Virus record (IMG/VR): IMGVR_UViG_3300027608_000024
Location: 1 to 64,000 of that record
Length of the DNA stretch: 64,000 bases
Origin: a virus
Direction: 5' to 3' (one strand)
A model generated the notes under the pieces. It was not told the origin of the DNA. It was given only the letters and a program-made list of their open reading frames with translations, and made no database searches. Both the position numbers and the translations under genes were made by a program. Of the stretch, positions 23,335-31,312 are shown in pieces. Positions within the stretch are counted from its first letter, which is position 1, and each line of letters begins with the position of its first letter.

Positions 23335-25021
23335 TTTCTGGTCACCAAGTTATCGCGCTTCATCTAGCGACCTTACTGTTGCCATCTCCCCTCTTGGGTT
23401 GGTGGAGTTAGCCGACGAAGAGTTTGAAGTCCATGGACCGCGCCTTAACCGTTATTCAACGTGTTGGGCCTGGTACCTGGGACACCACTGGTCATACCGT
23501 CGTGAAATGGGTGAACAGAACATCACCCTTAACTACATCCGTACAATGTCGGATTACATTACAAACTTCTGTTTTGGTAAAGGCATTCAATGGAAAGTAC
23601 CAGAACAGAATGCTGCCATTATTCCCCACCTTTTGCATAAGGTTTGGGAACAAGATAACTCAAAGCATTACGTTCTTTGGGAAATGGGCCAGCTTGCTAG
23701 TGTTACTGGTGACTGCTTTGTTAAAGTGGCTTACGAAGAGCCTTACGAGGACTCGGCTGGGATGTACCACGAAGGTCGTGTACGTGTTATCCCCATAAAC
23801 CCATCTCATTGTTTCCCTGAGTACCACCCTCACGACCGTGACCGTATTCTTCGGTTTAAGTTAAAGTACCGTTTTTGGGGTACCAGTCCTGAAGGCACCC
23901 GTCAGGTTTACACCTTTACTGAAATTTTGACTGACGACTCAATTGAGCAATACATTAATGATGAGTTGATTGACCAATACGAAAACCCACTAGGCATTAT
24001 TCCTATTGTTCATATCCCTAACATGACTATTTCTTCGTCACCTTGGGGCCAATCAGACATCTGGGACATCATTCCACTTAACCGTGAAATGAACGAAAAG
24101 ATGACTGAAATCTCTGACATTATTAACTACCACGCAGCTCCAGTGACCATTATTACTGGCGCTAAAGCAAGCCAATTAGAACGTGGTCCTAAGAAAGTTT
24201 GGGCTGGGTTGCCTAAAGACGCCCATGTGTACAACCTTGAATCCCGTGGTGAAATGGCTGGAGCAATTGAGTACATTAGCTTCTTAAAGAAAGCAATGCA
24301 CGAAATTACTGGTGTACCTGAAACAGCATTAGGTCAGTTCCAGCCAGTTTCAAACACTTCGGGTGTAGCACTCTCTATCCAATACCAGCCAATGATGAAC
24401 CGCTTCAACATGAAGCGCATTCACTTTACTAAGGGCCTGGAAAAGATTAACGAACTAATCATTCGTACTTGTGCAGTGTTTGAACCTGAAACCCTCATAT
24501 ATAACCCAACCTTGGGAGAACCACCAGAACAAGATCAGCTTCCACAGCTAGATCCAGCTGATCCTCTTACATACCGCACTCAAACACACTGGCCAGAACC
24601 TCTGCCAATTGACGTGCTTATTAAACTTAACGAAGTACAAGCCAAAATGGCTTTGGGACTTGAATCCAAAGAAGGTGCACTCCGCACATTGGGTGAAGAA
24701 TTCCCACGTGAAAAACTTAGTGAAATCTTTGAAGAGCTACGTGACGACGCGGTTGATCAGGGTGCCTTAGACATGCTTAGGGCGCAAATCAATCAAGCTG
24801 TAATGATGGCTACAGGTTTGTTACCAGGCCCTGGTGGATCATCAGTGCCTGCACCTTCTGAAGGTGGTAATGTAGCAAATGCAGGGAACCCGCAGGACCC
24901 ACAAGGCCCCCTGCCTGGTACAGACGTAATGGGTGGACCAGTTGCGGGAATGGTAAACAATATAGTTGCAAAGGCATACGGAGCTAGGTTCGCCCAGCGT
25001 CGTGTTCCTGACGAAGAATAA
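23324..25021 (+). CDS. Portal protein
   Basis: A 565-residue dodecameric vertex protein through which DNA enters and leaves. The N-terminal region (RLNRYSTCWAWYLGHHWSYR, then ITLNYIRTMSDYITNFCFGK) and the mid-region (PLNREMNEKMTEISDIINYH, then ITGVPETALGQF) are diagnostic of portal proteins in this phage group. The C-terminal 100 residues are low-complexity Pro/Gly. It sits in the usual place between terminase and scaffold/capsid. Confidence 0.85.
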   Translation: MPIDFWSPSYRASSSDLTVAISPLGLVELADEEFEVHGPRLNRYSTCWAWYLGHHWSYRREMGEQNITLNYIRTMSDYITNFCFGKGIQWKVPEQNAAIIPHLLHKVWEQDNSKHYVLWEMGQLASVTGDCFVKVAYEEPYEDSAGMYHEGRVRVIPINPSHCFPEYHPHDRDRILRFKLKYRFWGTSPEGTRQVYTFTEILTDDSIEQYINDELIDQYENPLGIIPIVHIPNMTISSSPWGQSDIWDIIPLNREMNEKMTEISDIINYHAAPVTIITGAKASQLERGPKKVWAGLPKDAHVYNLESRGEMAGAIEYISFLKKAMHEITGVPETALGQFQPVSNTSGVALSIQYQPMMNRFNMKRIHFTKGLEKINELIIRTCAVFEPETLIYNPTLGEPPEQDQLPQLDPADPLTYRTQTHWPEPLPIDVLIKLNEVQAKMALGLESKEGALRTLGEEFPREKLSEIFEELRDDAVDQGALDMLRAQINQAVMMATGLLPGPGGSSVPAPSEGGNVANAGNPQDPQGPLPGTDVMGGPVAGMVNNIVAKAYGARFAQRRVPDEE

Positions 25022-25070
25022 TAAGTACATTAACTCAGCCCACATAAGCCCAACCAATAGAGGTAAAGAC

Positions 25071-25850
25071 ATGTCAGTTCAAAGTAGTGAAGACGGTATT
25101 ACAATCCCTGTAATTCAAGAGCAAGCTCCTGTACAGGAATCACGTGCCGAAGAGAAGTACTTTTCTGAAGATGAAGTCCAGAAGATTCGTCAGCAGGAAA
25201 AGGGCAAGATGTATAAGCGTCTTGAAGATGCTGACCATCGTGTCAAGTCAATGGAAGAGCAGTTGAACGTACTCAGTTCTGAGCGTGAGAAGGCAATCAA
25301 AGAAGCTGAGGAGCGCGCTCGTAAAGAAGCAGATATCCTCCGTCAGCGTGAAATTGAAGAGCTTTCCGCAAAAGAACTTCTCGCAAAGCGTGAAGATGAG
25401 TTCAACAGCCGTATTAACCAGGTTGAGCAAGAGTGGGGCCAGAAGTTCTCTGAACTTGAAAAGCAACGCCAAGCGCAAGATGCACTCCTTGAAAAAGAGC
25501 GTAGTCTTCAGCAACTTGAGTCATACCGCCAACGACGTTTGCAAGTTGAGCAAGAAACAATTATCCCTGAATTACGCGATCTGATTTCAGGTAACACTGA
25601 AGAAGAGATCGACAATAGCATTGCAGTACTTCGTGAACGAAGTAATGCTATAATCGAATCAATCCAGAGGACGAGCCCACCAGCCCGCCCTAAGGGGGCG
25701 TCTTTAACGGCTCCTCCTTCTGGACCACTGGATAACCAATCGGAATACCAGACGTTAAGTGCGGAAGATATCCGCAACATGCCGATGGATCAATACGTGA
25801 AGATGCGTGACAGGCTAATGAATGCCCGCCCTCAACGAGGTCGGTTTTAA
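25071..25850 (+). CDS. Capsid scaffolding protein
   Basis: A 259-residue protein that is almost entirely a charged coiled coil (EKAIKEAEERARKEADILRQ, and LEKERSLQQLESYRQRRLQ), ending in a Pro-rich linker and short basic tail (DRLMNARPQRGRF). Length, coil content and position between portal and capsid are those of a scaffold that guides shell assembly. Start ATG 25071 (MSVQSSED) was chosen over upstream in-frame starts inside the portal gene. No protease gene is seen nearby. Confidence 0.8.
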   Translation: MSVQSSEDGITIPVIQEQAPVQESRAEEKYFSEDEVQKIRQQEKGKMYKRLEDADHRVKSMEEQLNVLSSEREKAIKEAEERARKEADILRQREIEELSAKELLAKREDEFNSRINQVEQEWGQKFSELEKQRQAQDALLEKERSLQQLESYRQRRLQVEQETIIPELRDLISGNTEEEIDNSIAVLRERSNAIIESIQRTSPPARPKGASLTAPPSGPLDNQSEYQTLSAEDIRNMPMDQYVKMRDRLMNARPQRGRF

Positions 25851-25888
25851 CTAAAACCCAATAAACCTATCCATCGGAGGATATTAAT

Positions 25889-26977
25889 ATGGCATTACCC
25901 GCCCCCCAAGGAGGTGCGATTACCGGAGCAGGTCTTGGTTCAATTTCCACGACCGGTTACTCCAGTGATAGTACCCTTTCACCCGCAATCCAGCAGATCT
26001 GGTCCAAGGAAATCTTGTTCCAGGCTATGCCGGTTCTTCGTTTTGAACAGTTCGCTGTCAAGAAGACCGAGCTTGGCGTTCAGCCTGGTTTGACCATCAA
26101 CTTCATGCGCTACAACAACTTGGCAGTCAGCGAAACCGCTGGCGCAGCCTTGTCAGAAGGTGTGCGTATGGAGCCGGTAGCCCTTTCGGCTAGCCAGATC
26201 CAGATTACCGTGTCAGAACACGGACAGGCCGTTGCCGTTACCGAATTGTTGCTCAACGCAGCATTCGATGACGTTATGGCTTCGTCTTCACGTTTGCTCG
26301 GTCGTCACATGGCACAGAGCATGGACATCCAGGCTCGTAACACCCTCTACTCGAATGGTGTTCCGTTTGCTGGTGGATCAGCTGTAGCTCCGAGCGTTGT
26401 CTTCGGTCGCAAGACCTTGGGTTCAACCCGTGGCTCAATTGCTCCGTACGATGCTGGCACCCTTGGTACCGCTTCGTCGCCTGGCTACCTCAGCCCTGCC
26501 TCAATCAAGGACGCAGTTGAAGTCCTCGCTGGTCAGAACATCCCGCGTTTGGGCGACACCTACGTGTGTTTCGTCCACCCGTCGCAGAGCCGCTCGCTCC
26601 GTGACTGGCCGGAATTCATCGAAGTCACGAAGTACGCCGCTCCCGGCAACTTCATGCTCGGTGAAATCGGTCGTTTGTACGACGTAGTGTTCATTGAGAC
26701 CACGCAGGTCAAGCAGGGTCTCACGATTCCTGCTGACATTGACTCAGTGACCGCAGGTGCTCAGGCTCCTGATGCTGCTTCATACAGCGCAATCATGATT
26801 GGTGACAACGCATTCGGTCACGCTATTGCCCTCCCGGTTGAACTCCGTGACGGTGGTGTCATTGACTTCGGTCGTGAGCACGGCTTGGCTTGGTACGCAA
26901 TTTGGGGCTTCGGTGTTATCACCCACGAGTCTCGCGTCATCATCAACACCAAGGGTGGAGCAATTTCGTCCACCTGA
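25889..26977 (+). CDS. Major capsid protein, N4-gp56 type
   Basis: A 362-residue protein with the HK97-like fold signature of the N4-gp56 family: LSPAIQQIWSKEILFQAMPV near the N-terminus, LSEGVRMEPVALSASQIQI in the centre, and YVCFVHPSQSRSLRDWPEFI. It forms the icosahedral shell. ATCGGAGGATATT precedes the ATG, and a 13-bp hairpin ends the transcript. Codons are far more often C- or G-ending than in neighbouring genes, as expected for the most abundant product. Confidence 0.9.
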   Translation: MALPAPQGGAITGAGLGSISTTGYSSDSTLSPAIQQIWSKEILFQAMPVLRFEQFAVKKTELGVQPGLTINFMRYNNLAVSETAGAALSEGVRMEPVALSASQIQITVSEHGQAVAVTELLLNAAFDDVMASSSRLLGRHMAQSMDIQARNTLYSNGVPFAGGSAVAPSVVFGRKTLGSTRGSIAPYDAGTLGTASSPGYLSPASIKDAVEVLAGQNIPRLGDTYVCFVHPSQSRSLRDWPEFIEVTKYAAPGNFMLGEIGRLYDVVFIETTQVKQGLTIPADIDSVTAGAQAPDAASYSAIMIGDNAFGHAIALPVELRDGGVIDFGREHGLAWYAIWGFGVITHESRVIINTKGGAISST

Positions 26978-27000
26978 GTTATTTAGTAAGAATGATGTAG

Positions 27001-27032
27001 TATGGTGGGGGTGGTTAATCACCCCCACCATA
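27001..27032 (+). terminator. Transcription terminator hairpin after capsid gene
   Basis: TATGGTGGGGGTG (27001-27013) pairs perfectly with CACCCCCACCATA (27020-27032), loop GTTAAT. The following sequence (TTCATTTATG) is only moderately T-rich, so the hairpin may act as a partial terminator or as a 3' stabiliser of the capsid mRNA. Confidence 0.7.
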
Positions 27033-27061
27033 TTCATTTATGTACTCAATAAGGAGAAATC

Positions 27062-27328
27062 ATGGCAGCACGTAAGAAGCCCTCAGCATTCACTGCTGAA
27101 CAAGTTGAAGATCAAGACGAGTTCGATTCGGAAGACGAAGTTGTTGTTGCAGAACCAGTGACAGTAATGTCTGCTGACAGCGACTACGTAAACGCCCGTG
27201 TTAAGGGAACATGGAAAATGTTCTGGGGCAGTGATTCTTATGACTTTGTTGATGGTAAGCGTTACAAGCTCCCCAAGGACTTGTATGCCTACCTTCGCAA
27301 GAGCAGCAACATCTACGACACCCTCTGA
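27062..27328 (+). CDS. Small conserved head protein (88 aa)
   Basis: Acidic N-terminus, then a compact domain TWKMFWGSDSYDFVDGKRYK and LPKDLYAYLRKSSNIYDTL. I recognise this domain as one recurring directly after the capsid gene in aquatic actinophage-like genomes. It is probably a head-associated or connector protein. AAGGAGAAATC precedes the ATG. Confidence 0.65.
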   Translation: MAARKKPSAFTAEQVEDQDEFDSEDEVVVAEPVTVMSADSDYVNARVKGTWKMFWGSDSYDFVDGKRYKLPKDLYAYLRKSSNIYDTL

Positions 27329-27336
27329 GGTAACCG

Positions 27337-28686
27337 ATGGCCTATATAATCCCCAATGCAACTGATACCACTTCAGGTAACAAGTATGCAGTTCTAGACC
27401 AGGCTGAGCCAGACTCAATTGACTTTGAGATTCTTGGCAATGACAAGACTGGTGTTATTAGCGGTTGCGCTGTAACTCCTACTGTTGCTGGTAGCAATAC
27501 TGCAGTATCAGTTGCTGGGGGTGTGGTCGTACTTAATAATGTGGTTTACACAGTTGCTGAAAACACTTTCGTAACTATCCCACAACCACCCACTACCTCT
27601 ACCTTTGGGCGATTTGACTTAGTTGTAGCACGCCTCAGTGGCTCTGCAATGGTCTTAACTGGCCTTTACGGAACAGAGTCTGCGGCAAACCCAACGCACC
27701 CTAAGTCGTCTAGCCGTTTGGTTTCTACAATTGGAGTAGACGTTTTGTCTTACTTCAATCCTGCTACCGATGTGGTTTTGGCTTCTGTGTACCGTGCTCA
27801 AGGTATTCCCACAGTCCTTGCATCACACATTGTTGACAAGCGTCGTGATATCAACACCCCAATTGCCTACCGAGCAGCCGCTTATCCGGCAGCTACCACA
27901 GGCGATATTGGTGATCTTTACTTGCGTACATCAACGCTCTTAACTGGCGAATCTGGTGTGCATGTAAAGCGCGATGCATCTACGTGGATTCAATTAGCAA
28001 TTACTCCTATTGATCCAGGCGTACCGATTGGGACTGTTATTACCTGGGTTTCTCCAGTTGCTCCAAATGGTGCTGTATGGATTGAGTGTAATGGTGATCC
28101 AGTTTCCCGTACTACTTATTCTTCTTTGTATACTGTGCTTACAAACAGTGGAGCTACGTTCCCTTATGGAACTGGTAATGGCTCAACAACGTTTAACCTC
28201 CCAGATTTCCGTGGTTTTTATATGGCTGGCCTACCATCTGCTGGTGGAGCATTGGGAACTGCTGCTGGAAACTTGGACAACGCAATTGATATTGGGATAA
28301 CAAATATCCCTTCTCATCAACACAGTATTAACCACGGGCACACTGGAACTGCACAAGACGGTGGGGTACACACTCACACCCCAAGCAACGGTGACCAAGA
28401 CTTTGCTACTCGTGGAAGAACAGAGTACCCACCAAATGGTTACCTTGCATTGTATGACACCAACGGAGACGGTTACGGAGACGGCGTAACTTATGCTGGG
28501 GGTGCTGGTAGTGGTATGGCAATTAGCTATAACACAACTACTTCACCCGCACCCACACATACACACACAGTTGATGTCCCACTTTCAAGTGGTTTGGTGT
28601 CTGGTTTTGCTGGACAATCTACCCCTACCCCTATCAACATCCAGCCAAACACAATGTACGTTAAGTACTACATCCGTTACGCATGA
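27337..28686 (+). CDS. Fibre with tail collar domain located in the head module
   Basis: A 449-residue protein. The N-terminal 180 residues form a beta-rich domain (SIDFEILGNDKTGVISGCAV) of the type seen in baseplate or head fibre adaptors. Residues 228-300 are a phage collar domain (IGTVITWVSPVAPNGAVWIE, then FNLPDFRGFYMAG). A His-rich region (SHQHSINHGHTGT; THTHTVDVP) follows, ending in NTMYVKYYIRYA. The domain content is that of a short fibre, but it lies between capsid and connector genes, so it may form head fibres or a collar. Confidence 0.75.
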   Translation: MAYIIPNATDTTSGNKYAVLDQAEPDSIDFEILGNDKTGVISGCAVTPTVAGSNTAVSVAGGVVVLNNVVYTVAENTFVTIPQPPTTSTFGRFDLVVARLSGSAMVLTGLYGTESAANPTHPKSSSRLVSTIGVDVLSYFNPATDVVLASVYRAQGIPTVLASHIVDKRRDINTPIAYRAAAYPAATTGDIGDLYLRTSTLLTGESGVHVKRDASTWIQLAITPIDPGVPIGTVITWVSPVAPNGAVWIECNGDPVSRTTYSSLYTVLTNSGATFPYGTGNGSTTFNLPDFRGFYMAGLPSAGGALGTAAGNLDNAIDIGITNIPSHQHSINHGHTGTAQDGGVHTHTPSNGDQDFATRGRTEYPPNGYLALYDTNGDGYGDGVTYAGGAGSGMAISYNTTTSPAPTHTHTVDVPLSSGLVSGFAGQSTPTPINIQPNTMYVKYYIRYA

Positions 28687-28826
28687 GTAACCTCCCTAAG
28701 CCCACAAATATCCCTGCTCAGCAGGTAGTTTTAAAGCGCACTGTTTCAAGTGCGCGCAACCGAGAGACACAACCCGCTTACAATCAGCCTAAACAGGACA
28801 CTCTTCCGCCACCTAGCAACATCTAG
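28683..28826 (+). CDS. Small Pro/Gln-rich peptide (47 aa)
   Basis: Starts in ATGA overlap with the collar-fibre gene. It is basic in the middle (VVLKRTVSSARNRETQ) with a disordered C-terminus (DTLPPPSNI). No family is recognised. Translational coupling and the short gap to the connector gene support expression. It may be a plug or tether peptide. Confidence 0.4.
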   Translation: MSNLPKPTNIPAQQVVLKRTVSSARNRETQPAYNQPKQDTLPPPSNI

Positions 28827-28838
28827 TACACTATAGAC

Positions 28839-29636
28839 GTGGCCACTTTTGCTGATATAAGCACAATTGCTCGTACTTATTTACGAGATTTCCCAAGGTT
28901 CTTTCAAGTAACCTTTGATGCTGCTGGGCGTACATATGAGTTGGGTCATGTCAACATTGACACATCCAGTATCTGGATCGCAACATACACATCTGGTGGG
29001 GCTACTACAGAACTTGCTTCAACTAGTTATGCACTTGATGAGCGTAATGGTATTTTACGCCTCGCTACCTTGCCAGCTTCTGGCTCAAAAATCATGATTG
29101 AAGGGTACTACTACGAGTGGCTTACCCCTGCTGATCTTGATTTCTACTCGCAGCGCGCTTTAGAAAAGCATATCCGTGACCTTGGCGTAGGTATTGACGG
29201 AATGTCTGAAGTTCTCATTAACGCAATTGGTATTGCCGCCATTTGTGAGTCTTTGTGGGCTCTAATGACCGAGTTCAGCCGTGATATTGATGTGATTACA
29301 TCTGAGTCTGTGCACATCCCCGCCAGCCAGCGTTTCCGCATGGCTCAGTCATTGCTATCCCAATGGGAAGGGGAATACCAACGTCACGCCACTGCTCTTA
29401 ACATTGGTATTGACCGTATTGAGGTCTTTAGTTTGCGTCGTACATCACGTACAACTAACCGACTTATTCCGCTATACAAGCCCAAGGAATTTGGTGACTA
29501 CTCACCCATGGAACGCTTGTGGCCCGATGTTGACCCTGGCATCATGAATCGTGAAGTGCTTGAAGACGACTTGCGCACAGATGTTTACATTGACACTACC
29601 CCAAGGTCTGGGCAGACCACTAACGCCTATTACTGA
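28839..29636 (+). CDS. Head-tail connector protein
   Basis: GTG start at 28839. A 265-residue protein with a beta-rich N-terminus (YELGHVNIDTSSIWIATYTS) and a helical middle (LDFYSQRALEKHIRDLGVGI) ending in an extended region. Its position after capsid and before tail genes, together with the next three genes, fits the neck proteins that close the portal and join the tail. The specific role (adaptor or stopper) cannot be decided. Confidence 0.6.
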   Translation: MATFADISTIARTYLRDFPRFFQVTFDAAGRTYELGHVNIDTSSIWIATYTSGGATTELASTSYALDERNGILRLATLPASGSKIMIEGYYYEWLTPADLDFYSQRALEKHIRDLGVGIDGMSEVLINAIGIAAICESLWALMTEFSRDIDVITSESVHIPASQRFRMAQSLLSQWEGEYQRHATALNIGIDRIEVFSLRRTSRTTNRLIPLYKPKEFGDYSPMERLWPDVDPGIMNREVLEDDLRTDVYIDTTPRSGQTTNAYY

Positions 29637-30172
29637 TGGATGTACGTAGAGAACTTGACATTATTAACAAACACTTTCGTAGGCACCATAAGGTAGCTAA
29701 CGAAACTGTAGTTTGGTATGAATTTAACATCCTGGGTTCTGCCAGCGTAAACAGTATTTATGATGATGTTTACGACGAAGGAATTCGCGGAACTGGTGGC
29801 AAATCATATAAAGATGGCGTAATTATCCCAATTATGTTGGGGTCTGAAAATGAAGATCAAAAAAGGGCTATTCCAGAAGCCAGACAGCCTGTTCAAACAA
29901 TGGACATTTTTGTGTCAATTAAAGACATGCGTGATGCTGGTATTTCTACACCATACGAATACCGTGACCATTTAAATGATTTATTTTTGTATGACGGACG
30001 GTACTATGCGGTGTATGACTACAAGGTTAGAGGTCGTCTAAAAGACGACATATTTGTCCTTATTTCAGGTCAAGAAACATTTATTAACCAAGAGTTCCTA
30101 AATGATCCAGGCCCTGGTGCGCTTGGTCTAGACAACTTTCCTTGGCCTGCAACACTTCCAATAATAGAGTAG
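29636..30172 (+). CDS. Head completion/neck protein
   Basis: A 178-residue protein starting in a one-base overlap (TGATG). It has an N-terminal helix with basic residues (IINKHFRRHHKVANE) and a beta barrel-like remainder (IPIMLGSENEDQ, MDIFVSIKDM, DDIFVLISGQETF). This pattern and the neighbours suggest a head-closure (stopper) protein. I do not recognise a named family. Confidence 0.55.
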   Translation: MDVRRELDIINKHFRRHHKVANETVVWYEFNILGSASVNSIYDDVYDEGIRGTGGKSYKDGVIIPIMLGSENEDQKRAIPEARQPVQTMDIFVSIKDMRDAGISTPYEYRDHLNDLFLYDGRYYAVYDYKVRGRLKDDIFVLISGQETFINQEFLNDPGPGALGLDNFPWPATLPIIE

Positions 30173-30181
30173 AATAGGAGT

Positions 30182-30199
30182 ACTCAACGAGCGTTGAGT
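30182..30199. promoter_or_regulatory. 18-bp perfect palindrome in the neck-gene operon
   Basis: ACTCAACG (30182-30189), AG, CGTTGAGT (30192-30199). It follows a TAGAAT hexamer (possible -10) and lies 31 nt before the ATG at 30231. It could be an operator or an mRNA hairpin setting expression of the downstream neck and tail genes. Confidence 0.4.
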
Positions 30200-30230
30200 G
30201 CCCCAACTGCCTAGACTCGGAGAGTGCGCC

Positions 30231-30611
30231 ATGCGATTGGCTTCCTCAAAACCTTCTTCTTTGAGTCTTTCACTTGCCGCTATTTTGGTTGGCTCTACCG
30301 GTCTTAATAAGCAATTCACTAAATCAACTGGGGTAAATACTAAGACCCGTAAACTTGCAGCTAAGTACCAGGCTGAAGTTCGTAAACACGCCAAGACCCA
30401 AGAGGGTTGGTCTGAAATTGCTGATTCCCTTAAAGTTTCTATTTTAAATAATAATTCTGTAAAAGTTTCAATTGATGGTTCAAATGAAATTAAAGAAAAA
30501 GCCAAGATGCTTGAGTACGGCACCGGTGAAAAATCACCTAATGCCCTTATTAGAACGTTTGAATCTAAGTTTAATGATGATGTACAAATGTCACTTAGGG
30601 GTTACAATTGA
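30231..30611 (+). CDS. Putative head-tail joining protein (gp10-like)
   Basis: ATG 30231 (MRLASSKPSS) is chosen because CGGAGAG lies upstream; an upstream GTG at 30198 would run through the palindrome. The protein is 126 residues, with a basic helical region (TKTRKLAAKYQAEVRKHAKT) and the segment AKMLEYGTGEKSPNALIRTF, which resembles HK97 gp10-family neck proteins. It overlaps the next gene by 4 bp. Confidence 0.6.
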   Translation: MRLASSKPSSLSLSLAAILVGSTGLNKQFTKSTGVNTKTRKLAAKYQAEVRKHAKTQEGWSEIADSLKVSILNNNSVKVSIDGSNEIKEKAKMLEYGTGEKSPNALIRTFESKFNDDVQMSLRGYN

Positions 30612-31312
30612 GTAACGCTGGATTCCTCTTGGCAGAAGATGCTGCTGTAAAAGCCAGATTTGCAAACATTGCTGTTTCGGATGACCGAGAAGCAACTCGC
30701 GTTGCTGATGTGTTCTTTAGGTATCCGGATGGTGAGAAAGAAAAAAACTACCCATTTATTACCATTGAAAACGTAGGCATTACCCATAATAGGGCGTTAC
30801 AGCATTCTGAACAGAACTATTACTACAGTAACGACTTTGCTGGAGCTTCACTTTCGCCGTCCTTTATTGACTACTTTCCGTCAGAACTAGATGCTGCAGG
30901 TATGTCTACCACCCTTGGTGCAGGCGCTTACTTAAAAATGGATTCCTTTGTGCCAGTTACCTTGATCTACCAGGTATCTACATACGCACGAAGTGCCCTT
31001 CATGATCGTCAACTTACGTCAAAGATTATGCGCCGAGTAGTACCTTTGCGCAAGGGCTTTATTGACGTCCCAGAAGATGGGACAATTCGTAGGTTTGACC
31101 TTATGTCTTGGGGTAACAGTGACCTTCTTGATGGAGAAGCTGGGTACCGCAAGAGGATCTTTAGAAAAGTGTACACAATTCATATGTCAGCCGAGATACC
31201 AGCTTCAGATATGACTGCCCTCAAGCACGTCACCTCTGTTGTTGGTAAGATAACAAACATAAACAATTCGAGTAATTCTGTATTCATCCCGCCGTTTTTG
31301 GAGGTATTTTAA
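30608..31312 (+). CDS. Putative tail terminator/completion protein
   Basis: TTG start in a TTGA overlap. A 234-residue alpha/beta protein (VFFRYPDGEKEKNYPFITIE, then FVPVTLIYQVSTYARSALHD) directly before the sheath gene. In contractile phages this slot encodes the tail terminator that caps sheath and tube and joins the neck. The one-base gap to the sheath gene supports the assignment. Sequence family not recognised. Confidence 0.6.
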   Translation: MSNAGFLLAEDAAVKARFANIAVSDDREATRVADVFFRYPDGEKEKNYPFITIENVGITHNRALQHSEQNYYYSNDFAGASLSPSFIDYFPSELDAAGMSTTLGAGAYLKMDSFVPVTLIYQVSTYARSALHDRQLTSKIMRRVVPLRKGFIDVPEDGTIRRFDLMSWGNSDLLDGEAGYRKRIFRKVYTIHMSAEIPASDMTALKHVTSVVGKITNINNSSNSVFIPPFLEVF

